Source: Algoriphagus aquimarinus
GTDB taxonomy: Bacteria > Bacteroidota > Bacteroidia > Cytophagales > Cyclobacteriaceae
Length of the DNA stretch: 64,000 bases
NCBI RefSeq assembly: GCF_007997215.1
Contig: NZ_VORW01000010.1
Coordinates: 62,001 to 126,000 of the forward strand
Direction of reading: 5' to 3'
The position numbers and the translations under genes are program-made. This document shows positions 17,732 to 26,970 of the stretch, piece by piece. How positions within the stretch are numbered: position 1 is the first letter of the stretch; each line of letters opens with the position of its first letter. The notes below the pieces were generated by a model. The model made no database searches, was not told the origin of the DNA, and was given only the letters and a program-made list of their open reading frames with translations.

Positions 17732-18547
17732 ATGTTCATGAATTCAATGAGAATCCTTCAATTTTTTGTTATAATATTCATGTTTTCATCATGTGTGTCA
17801 AACAAAAAACTTGTTTACATGCAGGAGCTAGAAGATAGTACTCCTAACGTTTATTCAAGCGAGAAGTACCCGTACAATGAAGAAAAATATAGATTTCAAA
17901 GCTATGATATAGTTGAAATAAATATCAAAACTACTAGCCCTGAGCTTAATGAGATCTTCAGCATCATATCAGGAGAGGCAGGAAGCACATCCATGAATAT
18001 GGGTCAGAATGGAGGAGATGTTTTCTTCATGAACGGCTACACATTGAATGAAGAAGGTATAGTTGAGCTCCCTTTATTGGGTGAAATGAAACTTATAGGA
18101 TTGACTACAGAGGAGGCTAAGGCTTTGATTGAAAAGAAAGTACAAGTCTATGTACCAGATGACGGCTTTTTTGTTAGAATTAGATTGGGAGGAATCAGAT
18201 TTAGTGCCTTAGGTGAATTTAATGGTCCAGGTAAGCAGACAATCTTACAAAGTAGAGTTACAATTTTTGAAGCCCTTGCAGCTGCAGGTGACTTGACTAC
18301 CATTGCCAAGCGCGACGAAATAATATTACTTCGTCAGTATCCAGACGGTAGCCAGATTCACAAAATCAACCTAAACGATAGAAATCTATTAGGCTCAGAA
18401 TTTTATTTTTTAAGGACTAATGATGTCCTGTATGCAGAACCTCTAAAAGTGAGAGAACTTGGAGCTGGTACAAACTTTATACAGACTTTAGCCTTAATTA
18501 CCTCAACAGTATCCACAATTGCCCTTATTTTGACTATCGTCAGATAA
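17732..18547 (+). CDS. wza: Outer-membrane polysaccharide export lipoprotein Wza
   Basis: A 271-residue lipoprotein with lipobox FSSC (lipidated C21) after a hydrophobic leader, a poly_export domain (YRFQSYDIVEINIKTTSPEL from about residue 54), an SLBB-type segment (RLGGIRFSALGEFNGPGKQT near 152), and a C-terminal hydrophobic helix (about 250-270). Wza-type proteins form the outer-membrane channel for capsule/EPS and pair with Wzc. The start at 17732 is uncertain by a few codons (another ATG at 17738). The C-terminal helix is a feature of Bacteroidota homologues. Confidence 0.92.
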   Translation: MFMNSMRILQFFVIIFMFSSCVSNKKLVYMQELEDSTPNVYSSEKYPYNEEKYRFQSYDIVEINIKTTSPELNEIFSIISGEAGSTSMNMGQNGGDVFFMNGYTLNEEGIVELPLLGEMKLIGLTTEEAKALIEKKVQVYVPDDGFFVRIRLGGIRFSALGEFNGPGKQTILQSRVTIFEALAAAGDLTTIAKRDEIILLRQYPDGSQIHKINLNDRNLLGSEFYFLRTNDVLYAEPLKVRELGAGTNFIQTLALITSTVSTIALILTIVR

Positions 18548-18559
18548 TTTCTACGCATT

Positions 18560-20929
18560 ATGAATTTTGAAAGTAACGAAAATGACTTTGTAGTCGAAGA
18601 TTCAGGATTTGAACTGAATGCTATTTTTAACAAGCTAAAGCAGAGGTGGTTAATTATCTTGATTTCTGTTATAGTTTGTTTGGCACTAGGTTTTCTATAT
18701 ACTAAAATGTCTTCTCCACTTTTTAAAGTGGAGTCCATGTTTTTCATTAAAGAAAAGGAAAGCCCTCTTGCTTTCTTTGGATCCCCTTCAATTATCGAAA
18801 GCTCAAGTATGGGCCTTCAAAACGAAACCATCATTCTTAAATCTAAGCCGGTTGCATTAGAAGTGCTGAAGGAACTTGATTTTCAGGTTGAATATTTCAT
18901 AGAAGGAACGTTTGTAGATTCAGAAATCTACCAAAGCAAACCTGTGATTATAGAAGTCAATTGGAAAAGCCCTCAAACTATCGATGGGTATTTAAAAATT
19001 GAATGGGAAAATGAAACTGATTATACGCTTTCATACGTGGATGAGGCTTACAACAAATTACTTCCAGACGGAAGTAAGGTTGCTTTTCAGTTTAATCCAG
19101 AACCAGTAAAATTTAAATTTAATGAGCAACTCAAGAATAATGAGTTGGATATAAAAGTATTGAAAGTCTCTTCTGAAAAAACTGGAAGTATTCTAGTCAG
19201 ATTAAGAGATTTAAATTCATTGGCCAATTCTTATTCGGGCTCTTTGAGTATTGAACCCGTAGAGAGAGGTGCTTCCATCATGTTGATGTCGGTGACTAGC
19301 CCTAACTTGCAAAAAGGACAAGTATATCTCAATACGTTAATGCGGATATTTCTTGAGATGGAGTTGGATCAAAAGAATCAATCTGCTAGTAAAACCGTCA
19401 ATTTTATTGATTCCCAAGTTGCTGGTGTTGCTGATTCACTGAGATATTTTGAAAATCAATTAGAGAATTTCAAGTCATCCAACAAAATTTATAGCCTGAG
19501 CTCTGAAAGCTCTTCTGTTTACGAACGATTGATCGAATATGAAAATCAATTGGCTCAAGAGGAATTTAAGAGAACCTATTATCAGAGTCTTAAAGATTAT
19601 CTGGCAAACGAAAGTTACCAAGACGTAATTGTCCCTTCAGGTCTAGGCATTGAAGATCCTTTTTTAAATGGGTTGATCAAAAATTTGCTCGAGCTTCAAG
19701 CTGAAAAATCTAGAATGCTTGCTAGCCAGACAGAAGCTTCCCCAGCAGTAATAGAAGCAAACAGAAAAATATCAGACCTTAATAAGTCCATTCGTGAGAA
19801 TCTTTCCAATGTAGATCTTAATTCTATAGCGCTTATTAAGGATTTGAGAAGTAGGATTGCAGATATTGATAAGTCATTTGCAAGCCTTCCTAAGACAGAG
19901 CAGAATTTGATTAGAATTCAACGTGAATTCACCTTAAGTGAGAATATCTATAATTACTTAATGGAAAGGAGGGCTGAAGCTGCTATTTCAAAAGCTTCAA
20001 ATGAGGCCAACAATAAAATTGTAGAGCCTGCAAAGGGTGGGTATCAAATCAGTCCTACTCCTCTTAAAAATTATATGATTGCTTTCTTGATTGGTTTATT
20101 CTTGCCTGTAGCTTTCGTAGTCATAAGAGAACTATTCAGAACCAAAATTGAAGATGTTCACTTCTTGGAGAACAAGCTTAAAATCCCTCTTTTGGGTACA
20201 GTTCTTCTAAACAAGAAAAACCTAAGTAACCTGGTGGTTTTCGATCAGAAAAAATCTGGTATATCTGAATCCTTTAGATCCTTAAGAGCCAATATGAAGT
20301 TTATTCTTCCAAAGGATAAGCAACTCACATTTTTGGTAACTTCTACTATTTCAGGTGAAGGAAAAACCTTCTGCGCCATGAACTTGGCTGCTGCTTATAG
20401 CCTAACTGGTAAAAAGACCGTGCTGGTAGGTTGTGATATGAGAAAGCCTAAAATATTCAGCAATTTTGAGTTGAAGAATGATATAGGCCTTTCCACCTTC
20501 TTAAGTGGTCAATTGGAAGATTTTACTAAGATTATCTCCGATACCAAATACAGTAACCTTGATGTGATTGTAGCAGGACCTACACCTCCAAATCCTGCAG
20601 AATTATTGTTTGATTCAAGGTTTGAATTACTTCTAAATCACTTGAAAGCAAACTACGACGTAGTAGTTCTGGATACTCCTCCAGTAGGCTTGGTTAGTGA
20701 AACCTTGGATTTGCTAACCCTTGTAGATTGTAGCTTGTTTGTATTTAGACAGAATTACAGTCAGAGAACATTTATTGATGCTGTTAACGGGCTCAAGACA
20801 AATAAAGGAGTCAAGAATATTTTTGGCATATTTAATGGCGTGGCCGATTCTAAAAAAGTTGCTTATGGCTATGGTTACTCGTATGGCTACGGATATGGCT
20901 ACTACGAAGATGATAAAAAGTCAAAATAA
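18560..20929 (+). CDS. wzc: Polysaccharide co-polymerase and BY-kinase Wzc
   Basis: A 789-residue inner-membrane protein with Wzz-type chain-length domain, first membrane segment near residues 33-50, long periplasmic coiled-coil-rich region (about 250-480), second membrane segment near 505-527, and a cytoplasmic tyrosine kinase. The kinase has Walker A SGEGKTF near 597, Walker A' VLVGCDMRKP near 621 and Walker B DVVVLDTPP near 700. The C-terminus is a tyrosine cluster, YGYGYSYGYGYGYY, the autophosphorylated tail of such kinases. It controls polymer length and export with Wza. No Wzb-type phosphatase gene was seen in the window. Confidence 0.95.
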   Translation: MNFESNENDFVVEDSGFELNAIFNKLKQRWLIILISVIVCLALGFLYTKMSSPLFKVESMFFIKEKESPLAFFGSPSIIESSSMGLQNETIILKSKPVALEVLKELDFQVEYFIEGTFVDSEIYQSKPVIIEVNWKSPQTIDGYLKIEWENETDYTLSYVDEAYNKLLPDGSKVAFQFNPEPVKFKFNEQLKNNELDIKVLKVSSEKTGSILVRLRDLNSLANSYSGSLSIEPVERGASIMLMSVTSPNLQKGQVYLNTLMRIFLEMELDQKNQSASKTVNFIDSQVAGVADSLRYFENQLENFKSSNKIYSLSSESSSVYERLIEYENQLAQEEFKRTYYQSLKDYLANESYQDVIVPSGLGIEDPFLNGLIKNLLELQAEKSRMLASQTEASPAVIEANRKISDLNKSIRENLSNVDLNSIALIKDLRSRIADIDKSFASLPKTEQNLIRIQREFTLSENIYNYLMERRAEAAISKASNEANNKIVEPAKGGYQISPTPLKNYMIAFLIGLFLPVAFVVIRELFRTKIEDVHFLENKLKIPLLGTVLLNKKNLSNLVVFDQKKSGISESFRSLRANMKFILPKDKQLTFLVTSTISGEGKTFCAMNLAAAYSLTGKKTVLVGCDMRKPKIFSNFELKNDIGLSTFLSGQLEDFTKIISDTKYSNLDVIVAGPTPPNPAELLFDSRFELLLNHLKANYDVVVLDTPPVGLVSETLDLLTLVDCSLFVFRQNYSQRTFIDAVNGLKTNKGVKNIFGIFNGVADSKKVAYGYGYSYGYGYGYYEDDKKSK

Positions 20930-20938
20930 AATTATTGA

Positions 20939-20972
20939 AAGAAGGGTTAGAATTTCAAGCCCTTCTTTTTTT
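20939..20972 (+). terminator. Rho-independent terminator after wzc
   Basis: AAGAAGGG (20939-20946) pairs with CCCTTCTT (20960-20967) around a 13-base loop and runs into seven T (20966-20972). It starts 9 bases past the wzc stop and ends 17 bases before the ABC transporter start. It may stop or attenuate transcription between the export genes and the following block. Confidence 0.75.
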
Positions 20973-20989
20973 ATAGCTCAACCTTATTA

Positions 20990-22789
20990 ATGAATATCAA
21001 AGGTATCATTCAAAAGAATTTTAAATACTTCTTTTTTTTCTTCTCGTATTTAAGATTTAAAATTTTCGTTTTAATTCTTCTTAGTTTGCTAGTGGGCCTA
21101 CTCGATGGGTTTGGCCTCGCTTTATTTATCCCACTTTTTCAAGTGGCAGTAGATGATTCCTCATCTCAGGCAAATCCTGAATTAGGCCAAATGGATTTCC
21201 TATTGGATTTTATGAATTCAATAGGGTTCAGTCTGTCCATAAGTAACATTCTTCTATTTATGACCATTTTGTTTATTTCAAAAGGGGTTTTTAAATTTTG
21301 GGATAGTTACTATAAAGTATCTCTTCAAATATTCTTTGTTAAAAAACTGCGTTTTCAGATGTTGCGTGGTTTGGAAAATGTAAGCTATCAGAATTTCGTA
21401 GGTATGGATGCAGGTCGTATCCAAAACACCTTATCAGCGGAAGTTTACAAGGTTACTGCATCTTTTATAAGCTACTTCAATACCCTACAATATGCCGTGC
21501 TTCTGGTAGTATATATGGGGCTTGCATTCTTTTCCAATTGGCAATTTGCAATCTTGGTGAGCGTTGGAGGATTTATTTCAAATCTCTTTTTTAAAATGTT
21601 GTTTCGCAGAACTGAAGCTGCGTCTATCAGTATTTCTAATAAAGGACACCATTTCCAATCCTTCTTAATTCAGGCAGTTCAGCATTTTAAATACCTCAAA
21701 GCAACTTCCTACTTTAAGAAATACAAACAAAAACTAGTCGACCAGATAGATGATATTGAGAATCTTCAGCAAAGAATTGGCTTATATAATTCTCTATTAA
21801 ATGGTCTTCGAGAGCCTATTGTACTAGTCATTGTAATTTTAGTTATACTGATCCAAGTTAATTTACTTGGTGGTGCTTTGGCTAGCATTCTTTTGAGTTT
21901 GATGTTCTTTTACCGTGCATTGAATTATGTCATCAGTGTACAATCTAGCTGGCAGACTTTTATATCACAATTTGGAGGTATAGTATCATCCACAGAGATA
22001 ATAGAGCTTTTCGAAAAAGGAGAGGAGGAAATCAAAGGTTCAACAGCTTTTGGAAAGCTTGATTCCATCGTCCTTACAGACGTAGTCTTCGGGTTTAAAG
22101 ACGGAGCTGAAATCTTATCAAACATAGATCTTACCATCAATAAAAACGAAACCATAGCCTTCGTTGGTCCAAGCGGAAGTGGTAAAACTACCTTGGTTAA
22201 CCTGATAGTTGGATTGTTTGACCAAATCGGTGGTGAAATACAAGTTAATGGCCTGTCTAGATCTACGATCAATATGCTAGAGCTTCGCTCTAGAGTAGGT
22301 TACATCACGCAGGAGCCTGTCATCTTTAATGACTCCATCTTTAATAATGTGACTTTCTGGGCAGATAAGACCCCAGTAAATTTAGCCCAATTCTGGAAGG
22401 CCATAGAAATGGCCAACCTGGTTGATTTTGTAAATGAACTTCCCGAAGGTGAGGAGATGATCCTAGGAGATAATGGTGTTAAGGCTAGCGGTGGACAAAA
22501 GCAAAGAATATCTATCGCAAGAGAGCTGTATAAAGAAGTGGAAATTATCGTCTTTGATGAAGCTACATCTGCGTTGGACAGTGACTCTGAGAAAATCATC
22601 CAGGAAAATATTAATTCCCTTCAGGGGAAATATACGATCATACTAATTGCTCACAGACTAAGTACGATCAAGAATGTAGACAAAATATACCTTATAGATA
22701 AGGGTAGAATCAAATCTTCAGGAGACTTCGAACAGTTGTTTAGTTCTGATGTCAATTTTAGAAGAATGGTTCAATTGCAGGAATTTTGA
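20990..22789 (+). CDS. ABC transporter, fused membrane and ATPase domains (MsbA/PglK-like exporter)
   Basis: A 599-residue half-transporter. Six membrane helices occupy about residues 20-320, and the ATPase has Walker A GPSGSGKTT near 393, signature ASGGQKQR near 499, Walker B IIVFDEATSALDSD near 519 and the switch histidine in LIAHRLST. Exporters of this type flip lipid-linked sugars (PglK, MsbA) or other amphiphiles. Being embedded in a glycosyltransferase block, it may flip a second lipid-linked oligosaccharide in parallel with Wzx; that is inference. It is separated from wzc by a terminator and overlaps the next GT by four bases. Confidence 0.9.
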   Translation: MNIKGIIQKNFKYFFFFFSYLRFKIFVLILLSLLVGLLDGFGLALFIPLFQVAVDDSSSQANPELGQMDFLLDFMNSIGFSLSISNILLFMTILFISKGVFKFWDSYYKVSLQIFFVKKLRFQMLRGLENVSYQNFVGMDAGRIQNTLSAEVYKVTASFISYFNTLQYAVLLVVYMGLAFFSNWQFAILVSVGGFISNLFFKMLFRRTEAASISISNKGHHFQSFLIQAVQHFKYLKATSYFKKYKQKLVDQIDDIENLQQRIGLYNSLLNGLREPIVLVIVILVILIQVNLLGGALASILLSLMFFYRALNYVISVQSSWQTFISQFGGIVSSTEIIELFEKGEEEIKGSTAFGKLDSIVLTDVVFGFKDGAEILSNIDLTINKNETIAFVGPSGSGKTTLVNLIVGLFDQIGGEIQVNGLSRSTINMLELRSRVGYITQEPVIFNDSIFNNVTFWADKTPVNLAQFWKAIEMANLVDFVNELPEGEEMILGDNGVKASGGQKQRISIARELYKEVEIIVFDEATSALDSDSEKIIQENINSLQGKYTIILIAHRLSTIKNVDKIYLIDKGRIKSSGDFEQLFSSDVNFRRMVQLQEF

Positions 22790-23883
22790 TTAAGGGTAAG
22801 AAAATTCTTCTTGTAGGTCCATTGAATGCCGCCGGGGTAGGTGGGCGCTTGGAGGAAATGAAGGTCTGGGCCAATGCCCTTACACTTGCTGACTGTGAGG
22901 TAAGTGTTTTCAGTATGTTTAATGCTAACCCATATTTTGGATCTATTCCTGTTTACGAGTCTTTAGATATCCTTACCCCATTTTCTTCAAAATCACTCCT
23001 TGGAAAATTGGCATTGCGGATTTGGGGTTCAAAACCATTCAAAAGGCACAGAGACAATTTTTACTTATCCAGAAAGTGGGAGTCTTTTTCAACTAGATTT
23101 GATCACATTATACTTTTTATCACCGATAGCTCAAGAGAAAGATTGATTTTTGAATCCTCCTCTCAAACAAGCGTATTGATTAGATTTACTGGTACCATAT
23201 TCGATTTTACCAATCTTAAGCGAGATGCAGGCCTGAGTTCCTTACCCTATAGGAAATATGTTTTTCATGATCCTGCTTTGCTATTTGACTATTCTCCTGC
23301 TATCTCAACCCATTTTGTAGATCAAACAGCCATAGAAGAAGAGAAATTATTGCAAATTCCAATTACTTCTTCCTTAGCTACTTTCGCTATGATAGGCTTG
23401 TTTATGGAAGTCAAGCAGGTAGAAGAAGTTATTTTGAAATTTGCCCAAGTTCCTGACCTTAAGCTGTTGATTTTTGGTCAAGGAGAATTAGAGTCGGTCT
23501 ATAAAAAATTGATTGCTCAGAATAAATTGTCCAATGTAGAAATCAGAGGTTTCTACCCTTCTTCTCAAATGGACCAAATGTATTCACAGTTCGATGCACT
23601 TATCATTAATTCTACGGAAGAAACCGGTCCCATGACTGGGGTAGAGGCTATGGCTGCTGGGAAGATCATCCTCTCTAAGCGAGTAGGTGCCATGGCAGGA
23701 AGACTTGCTGATGAGCAGTTGCTTGTTGATGCTAATAATTCTCTCGAAAATACCATTCAATCTCTAGTAAAGGCTGAAAAGGACACGATAACAGAAATAA
23801 GAACAAGATTGAGGAATCGATACATTGAAAGTTATTCCAATGAGTCAATTTCTAATAAAATCGCACAGGTAACTCTTAATTAG
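22786..23883 (+). CDS. Glycosyltransferase family 4 protein
   Basis: A 365-residue GT-B enzyme starting at TTG in a four-base overlap (TTGA) with the ABC transporter stop. The N-terminus KKILLVGPLNAAGVGGRLEE is GT-like. The donor domain has LATFAMIGLFMEVKQVEEVI, LLIFGQGELESVY, VEIRGFYPSSQMDQMYSQFD and INSTEETGPMTGVEAMAAGK, which keeps both acidic residues of the E-x7-E motif. Coupling to the ABC transporter hints that both act on the same glycan. Substrates unknown. Confidence 0.83.
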   Translation: MIKGKKILLVGPLNAAGVGGRLEEMKVWANALTLADCEVSVFSMFNANPYFGSIPVYESLDILTPFSSKSLLGKLALRIWGSKPFKRHRDNFYLSRKWESFSTRFDHIILFITDSSRERLIFESSSQTSVLIRFTGTIFDFTNLKRDAGLSSLPYRKYVFHDPALLFDYSPAISTHFVDQTAIEEEKLLQIPITSSLATFAMIGLFMEVKQVEEVILKFAQVPDLKLLIFGQGELESVYKKLIAQNKLSNVEIRGFYPSSQMDQMYSQFDALIINSTEETGPMTGVEAMAAGKIILSKRVGAMAGRLADEQLLVDANNSLENTIQSLVKAEKDTITEIRTRLRNRYIESYSNESISNKIAQVTLN

Positions 23884-23890
23884 GATTTCA

Positions 23891-24898
23891 ATGAGAAAAG
23901 GGACCAATCCTTCTAAGGCTGATCATAAAATGGAGATCTCTTCTACACATAGAGTTATTCTCGCAGTTTATATACCAGAACTTAAAACGGACTATTTTAA
24001 AGATGCTAAGACGATATTTAAGTATTGCATAGAATCATTGTTGAAAACAGTCCATTCTGATACTCGAATTTCAATTATTATTAATGGCTGCTGTGAAGAG
24101 GTTATTCAGTTGATTTATGACTATCAGAAATCAAATCAGCTCATTGATCAGGTGTTTTATACCCGGGAAAATCTAGGCAAGATCAATGCTATTTATTCTA
24201 TAATTAAGAGCAATTTAGAGCCCCTCATTACGATTTCTGATGCCGATGTGATGTTTTTACCTGATTGGCAAAATCAGGTGGAGCAAGTATTTGTTGATTT
24301 CCCGGAGGCAGGTATGGTTTCCCCTGTACCTAGTAGTAAAGGATTTTTGTACAGCACAGCTTCTACGCTGTACTATGGTCTTTTCAAGGGTAAAATCAAA
24401 TTTCGGGATGTACAAGACCCTGAAGGTTTGATTAACTTTCAAAAAAGTGTTGGATCTGATTTGTATCAAAAAATACATTTGGAGAAATACCTGGTCGTCT
24501 CAAATGGCATCAATGAAGCGGTGGTAGGCTGTGGCCATTTTGTGGCGACGTTAAGAAAGGAGGCTTTCGAGTCCGCTCCTTCTAATGTTTGTGAATTTCG
24601 AATACTAGGAAATAGTGATGAAGACTACGTAGATGAGCCCAATGACTTAGCTGGCTTTTTGAGGTTGGCTACCCTTGGTAACTATGCATACCACCTAGGC
24701 AATAGTCCTCAGCCATGGATGGAGGAAAAGTTGCAGTATATAATGGATAGTTCAGCAGCCTCTGCCTCCTTGGAAATTCCTGCTCCTATATCATTTTCTA
24801 AAACTCAGTATAAAATAGGGAAGTTTTTAACCAGGTTATTGTTCAACAAATTCAGAAAGCAATATTTTAGTTTTTTGGGGGTCAATGAACCTTATTAG
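23891..24898 (+). CDS. Glycosyltransferase family 2-like (GT-A) protein
   Basis: A 335-residue probable GT-A glycosyltransferase. A nucleotide-binding region starts VILAVYIPEL, with a family-2-like ENLGKINAIYSIIKSNLEPL, and the metal-binding DXD-type motif is SDADVMFLPDW near residue 117. VGCGHFVATLRKEAFE near 215 resembles the acceptor-side region of family 2. An internal ATG at 23930 could be the true start, because the first 13 residues are polar and not family-like. Donor and acceptor unknown. Confidence 0.75.
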   Translation: MRKGTNPSKADHKMEISSTHRVILAVYIPELKTDYFKDAKTIFKYCIESLLKTVHSDTRISIIINGCCEEVIQLIYDYQKSNQLIDQVFYTRENLGKINAIYSIIKSNLEPLITISDADVMFLPDWQNQVEQVFVDFPEAGMVSPVPSSKGFLYSTASTLYYGLFKGKIKFRDVQDPEGLINFQKSVGSDLYQKIHLEKYLVVSNGINEAVVGCGHFVATLRKEAFESAPSNVCEFRILGNSDEDYVDEPNDLAGFLRLATLGNYAYHLGNSPQPWMEEKLQYIMDSSAASASLEIPAPISFSKTQYKIGKFLTRLLFNKFRKQYFSFLGVNEPY

Positions 24899-24901
24899 GA
24901 G

Positions 24902-25567
24902 ATGAGTTTTAAAAGTAGACTTTTTCAGAAAGTACAATATTGGATTAGACCATACCTCACGTATAAGGATGGGGTAAAGGTGTCTTTGTGGGCCACTGGA
25001 GTTCATCATGTGAACTTCGGAGGAAGTAACGCCGTACCTGAATTTTGTGCTTTCTCAGATAGTACCTACATAGGTTACAGAACTACACTAGGCACAAATA
25101 ATTTTTTTGGAGGTAAAGTGACCATTGGTAAGTATTGCCAACTGGGAAGAGACCTGGCATTTCACCCTACCAATCACCCCATAAGTCACCTGACTACCTA
25201 CATCAACAGTCAGCTATTTGATGGCGAGCTCAAATCACTCAAGTCCGAAAAGCCAATTAAAATCGGCAATGATGTGTGGATAGGACATGGCGTAGTGGTA
25301 TTAGCAGGGGTTACGGTCGGCGACGGTGCTATCCTTGCAGCTGGATCTATAGTGACAAGAGACGTTGAAGCTTATTCCATTGTAGCTGGCAATCCTGCTA
25401 AACTTATCCGAAAGCGTTTTTCAGAATCCTTGATTGAAGAATTGCAAAGCCTAAAATGGTGGGATAAATCAGACGAAGAACTTGATTTGTTGAAGCCTCT
25501 ATTTTTTGTTGATCTTGAAGAGCATAATACTCTTCACCCTATTTTATCTCAAATTCAAAAACATTAA
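24902..25567 (+). CDS. Hexapeptide-repeat acyltransferase (CatB/maltose O-acetyltransferase-like)
   Basis: A 221-residue left-handed beta-helix acyltransferase. The hexapeptide region includes [20 protein letters not shown] near residue 75, in which the histidine would act as the acyl-transfer base. Then come [20 protein letters not shown] near 120, [20 protein letters not shown] and [12 protein letters not shown]. Such enzymes usually put acetyl groups on sugars from acetyl-CoA. It is three bases from the preceding GT, so an O-acetyl decoration of the sugar added there is plausible. It lacks the features of the sugar-nucleotide N-acetyltransferase WbpD seen earlier. Confidence 0.85.
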   Translation: MSFKSRLFQKVQYWIRPYLTYKDGVKVSLWATGVHHVNFGGSNAVPEFCAFSDSTYIGYRTTLGTNNFFGGKVTIGKYCQLGRDLAFHPTNHPISHLTTYINSQLFDGELKSLKSEKPIKIGNDVWIGHGVVVLAGVTVGDGAILAAGSIVTRDVEAYSIVAGNPAKLIRKRFSESLIEELQSLKWWDKSDEELDLLKPLFFVDLEEHNTLHPILSQIQKH

Positions 25568-25582
25568 TTCTCCCAACTACCA

Positions 25583-26968
25583 ATGAAAGTCTGTTTATTG
25601 ATTCCTGATGGCATTGGTATCAGGAATTATTTATATTCTGATATTATACCTTTACTTCAGGAGTCCAATGTTGATGTTGCTGTTTGGCATTCATTGGACC
25701 CTTCAGTTATGAAGGAGGCGGAGCGCCTAAACCCTCAAGTAAATTTTGAGAATTACGCATTCCAATTCTATAAAGAAGATCCCTTACCAAGATTCCTAAG
25801 AGACTGTGTCGGTTACGGCCGATTAAAAGTAAATGCCAAAATGGAGGGAAACCCTACTATTTTGGATAACTGGTTGCCTAAGAAGAATTTTAAAGGGAAA
25901 ATATCTAATTACTTTGCGGAAATAATGGGAGGCTCCTTTACAGATTTGGATAAAATCACAAAGGTGGATACCATTATTCAACATCAGCATCGAAAATCAG
26001 CTGCTTATCGAAAATACAAAGAGGATCTGAAAAGAATAAATCCAGATATATTGTTTTGCACGCATCAGCGTGAACCTAATGCCGGTGTTGCCATGCTTGC
26101 AGCTCAGGATTTAGGCATCAGAACAGTAGCAGCAATTTTTTCTTGGGATAATCTTCCTAAAGGCCGGCTTCCTATGAGAGCCACCAATTATTTGGTTTGG
26201 TCGGAATACATGGAAGAGGAGTTGTTGAAGTATTTTCCAGATATAAAAAAGGAGGATATTCAGATCGTTGGCACCCCTCAGTTTGATTTTTATTCTAATC
26301 AAAAGCTGATTAAATCAAGAGCTGAATTTGCAGAAGAAAATGGGCTTGATCCTCAAAAACGCTGGATTTGCTATTCGGGAGATGATTCTTTAACCTCTCC
26401 ACACGACCCTATTTATCTCAATGACATAGGGGAGGCTTTACAAAATCAACAGGATATTGAAGTACTATTTAGACCAGTACCTGTCGAAGGATTTGAGCGT
26501 TATCAATCAGTTTTAGATAAATTTCCATTTATAAAAACTCTGGTACCAAAATGGAAAAAGGGAGAATTCTGGAATAAATATTTCCCTTATCCTGAAGACA
26601 TCGCCGTGTTGGTTAATCTCGCATATCATGCTGATGTGGTATTGAACGTAGGATCAACTATGGCTCTTGATTTTTCTCAATTTGATAAGCCTGGTGTTTA
26701 CGTAAACTATGAAGTAGTTCCTGATCATCCTTGGTCCATCAAACGGGTTTATCAGTTCCAGCACTTCCGCACCTTCGCAGACTTGGATGCCGTGGGCTGG
26801 ATAAATTCACCTGAAGAGATTTTATCCACCATTAGGAAAGCTATCGATACTCCTGCAGAAATCGCAAAAGATCGATTACTATGGAGGGATAGAATTGTTT
26901 ACCAAGATCAAAAAAGCTCCTCTTCAAGTCGAATAGTAGATTTCCTTATTTCTACCAGTAAGTTATAA
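25583..26968 (+). CDS. Putative GT-B-fold glycosyltransferase of an unassigned family
   Basis: A 461-residue cytoplasmic protein with no signal peptide. Two Rossmann-like halves are suggested. The first has DILFCTHQREPNAGVAMLAA near 155 and a WDNLPKGRLP stretch. The second has RWICYSGDDS near 265, IEVLFRPVPVEGFERY near 298 and VVLNVGSTMALDFSQFDKP near 355, resembling the donor loop of UDP-glycosyltransferases, CDP-glycerol transferases and UDP-GlcNAc 2-epimerases. I cannot place it in a named GT family. Its context argues for a transferase acting on the same glycan. Confidence 0.6.
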   Translation: MKVCLLIPDGIGIRNYLYSDIIPLLQESNVDVAVWHSLDPSVMKEAERLNPQVNFENYAFQFYKEDPLPRFLRDCVGYGRLKVNAKMEGNPTILDNWLPKKNFKGKISNYFAEIMGGSFTDLDKITKVDTIIQHQHRKSAAYRKYKEDLKRINPDILFCTHQREPNAGVAMLAAQDLGIRTVAAIFSWDNLPKGRLPMRATNYLVWSEYMEEELLKYFPDIKKEDIQIVGTPQFDFYSNQKLIKSRAEFAEENGLDPQKRWICYSGDDSLTSPHDPIYLNDIGEALQNQQDIEVLFRPVPVEGFERYQSVLDKFPFIKTLVPKWKKGEFWNKYFPYPEDIAVLVNLAYHADVVLNVGSTMALDFSQFDKPGVYVNYEVVPDHPWSIKRVYQFQHFRTFADLDAVGWINSPEEILSTIRKAIDTPAEIAKDRLLWRDRIVYQDQKSSSSSRIVDFLISTSKL

Positions 26969-26970
26969 TA

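Noticed and set aside
18403-18747. A 114-codon frame antisense to the wza end and wzc start
   Set aside because: It lies wholly opposite two well-supported genes and spans their junction; no motif or start signal.
20739-20990. 83-codon + strand frame overlapping the end of wzc
   Set aside because: It translates the Tyr-Gly tail region and the terminator in another frame; Met-rich low-complexity shadow.
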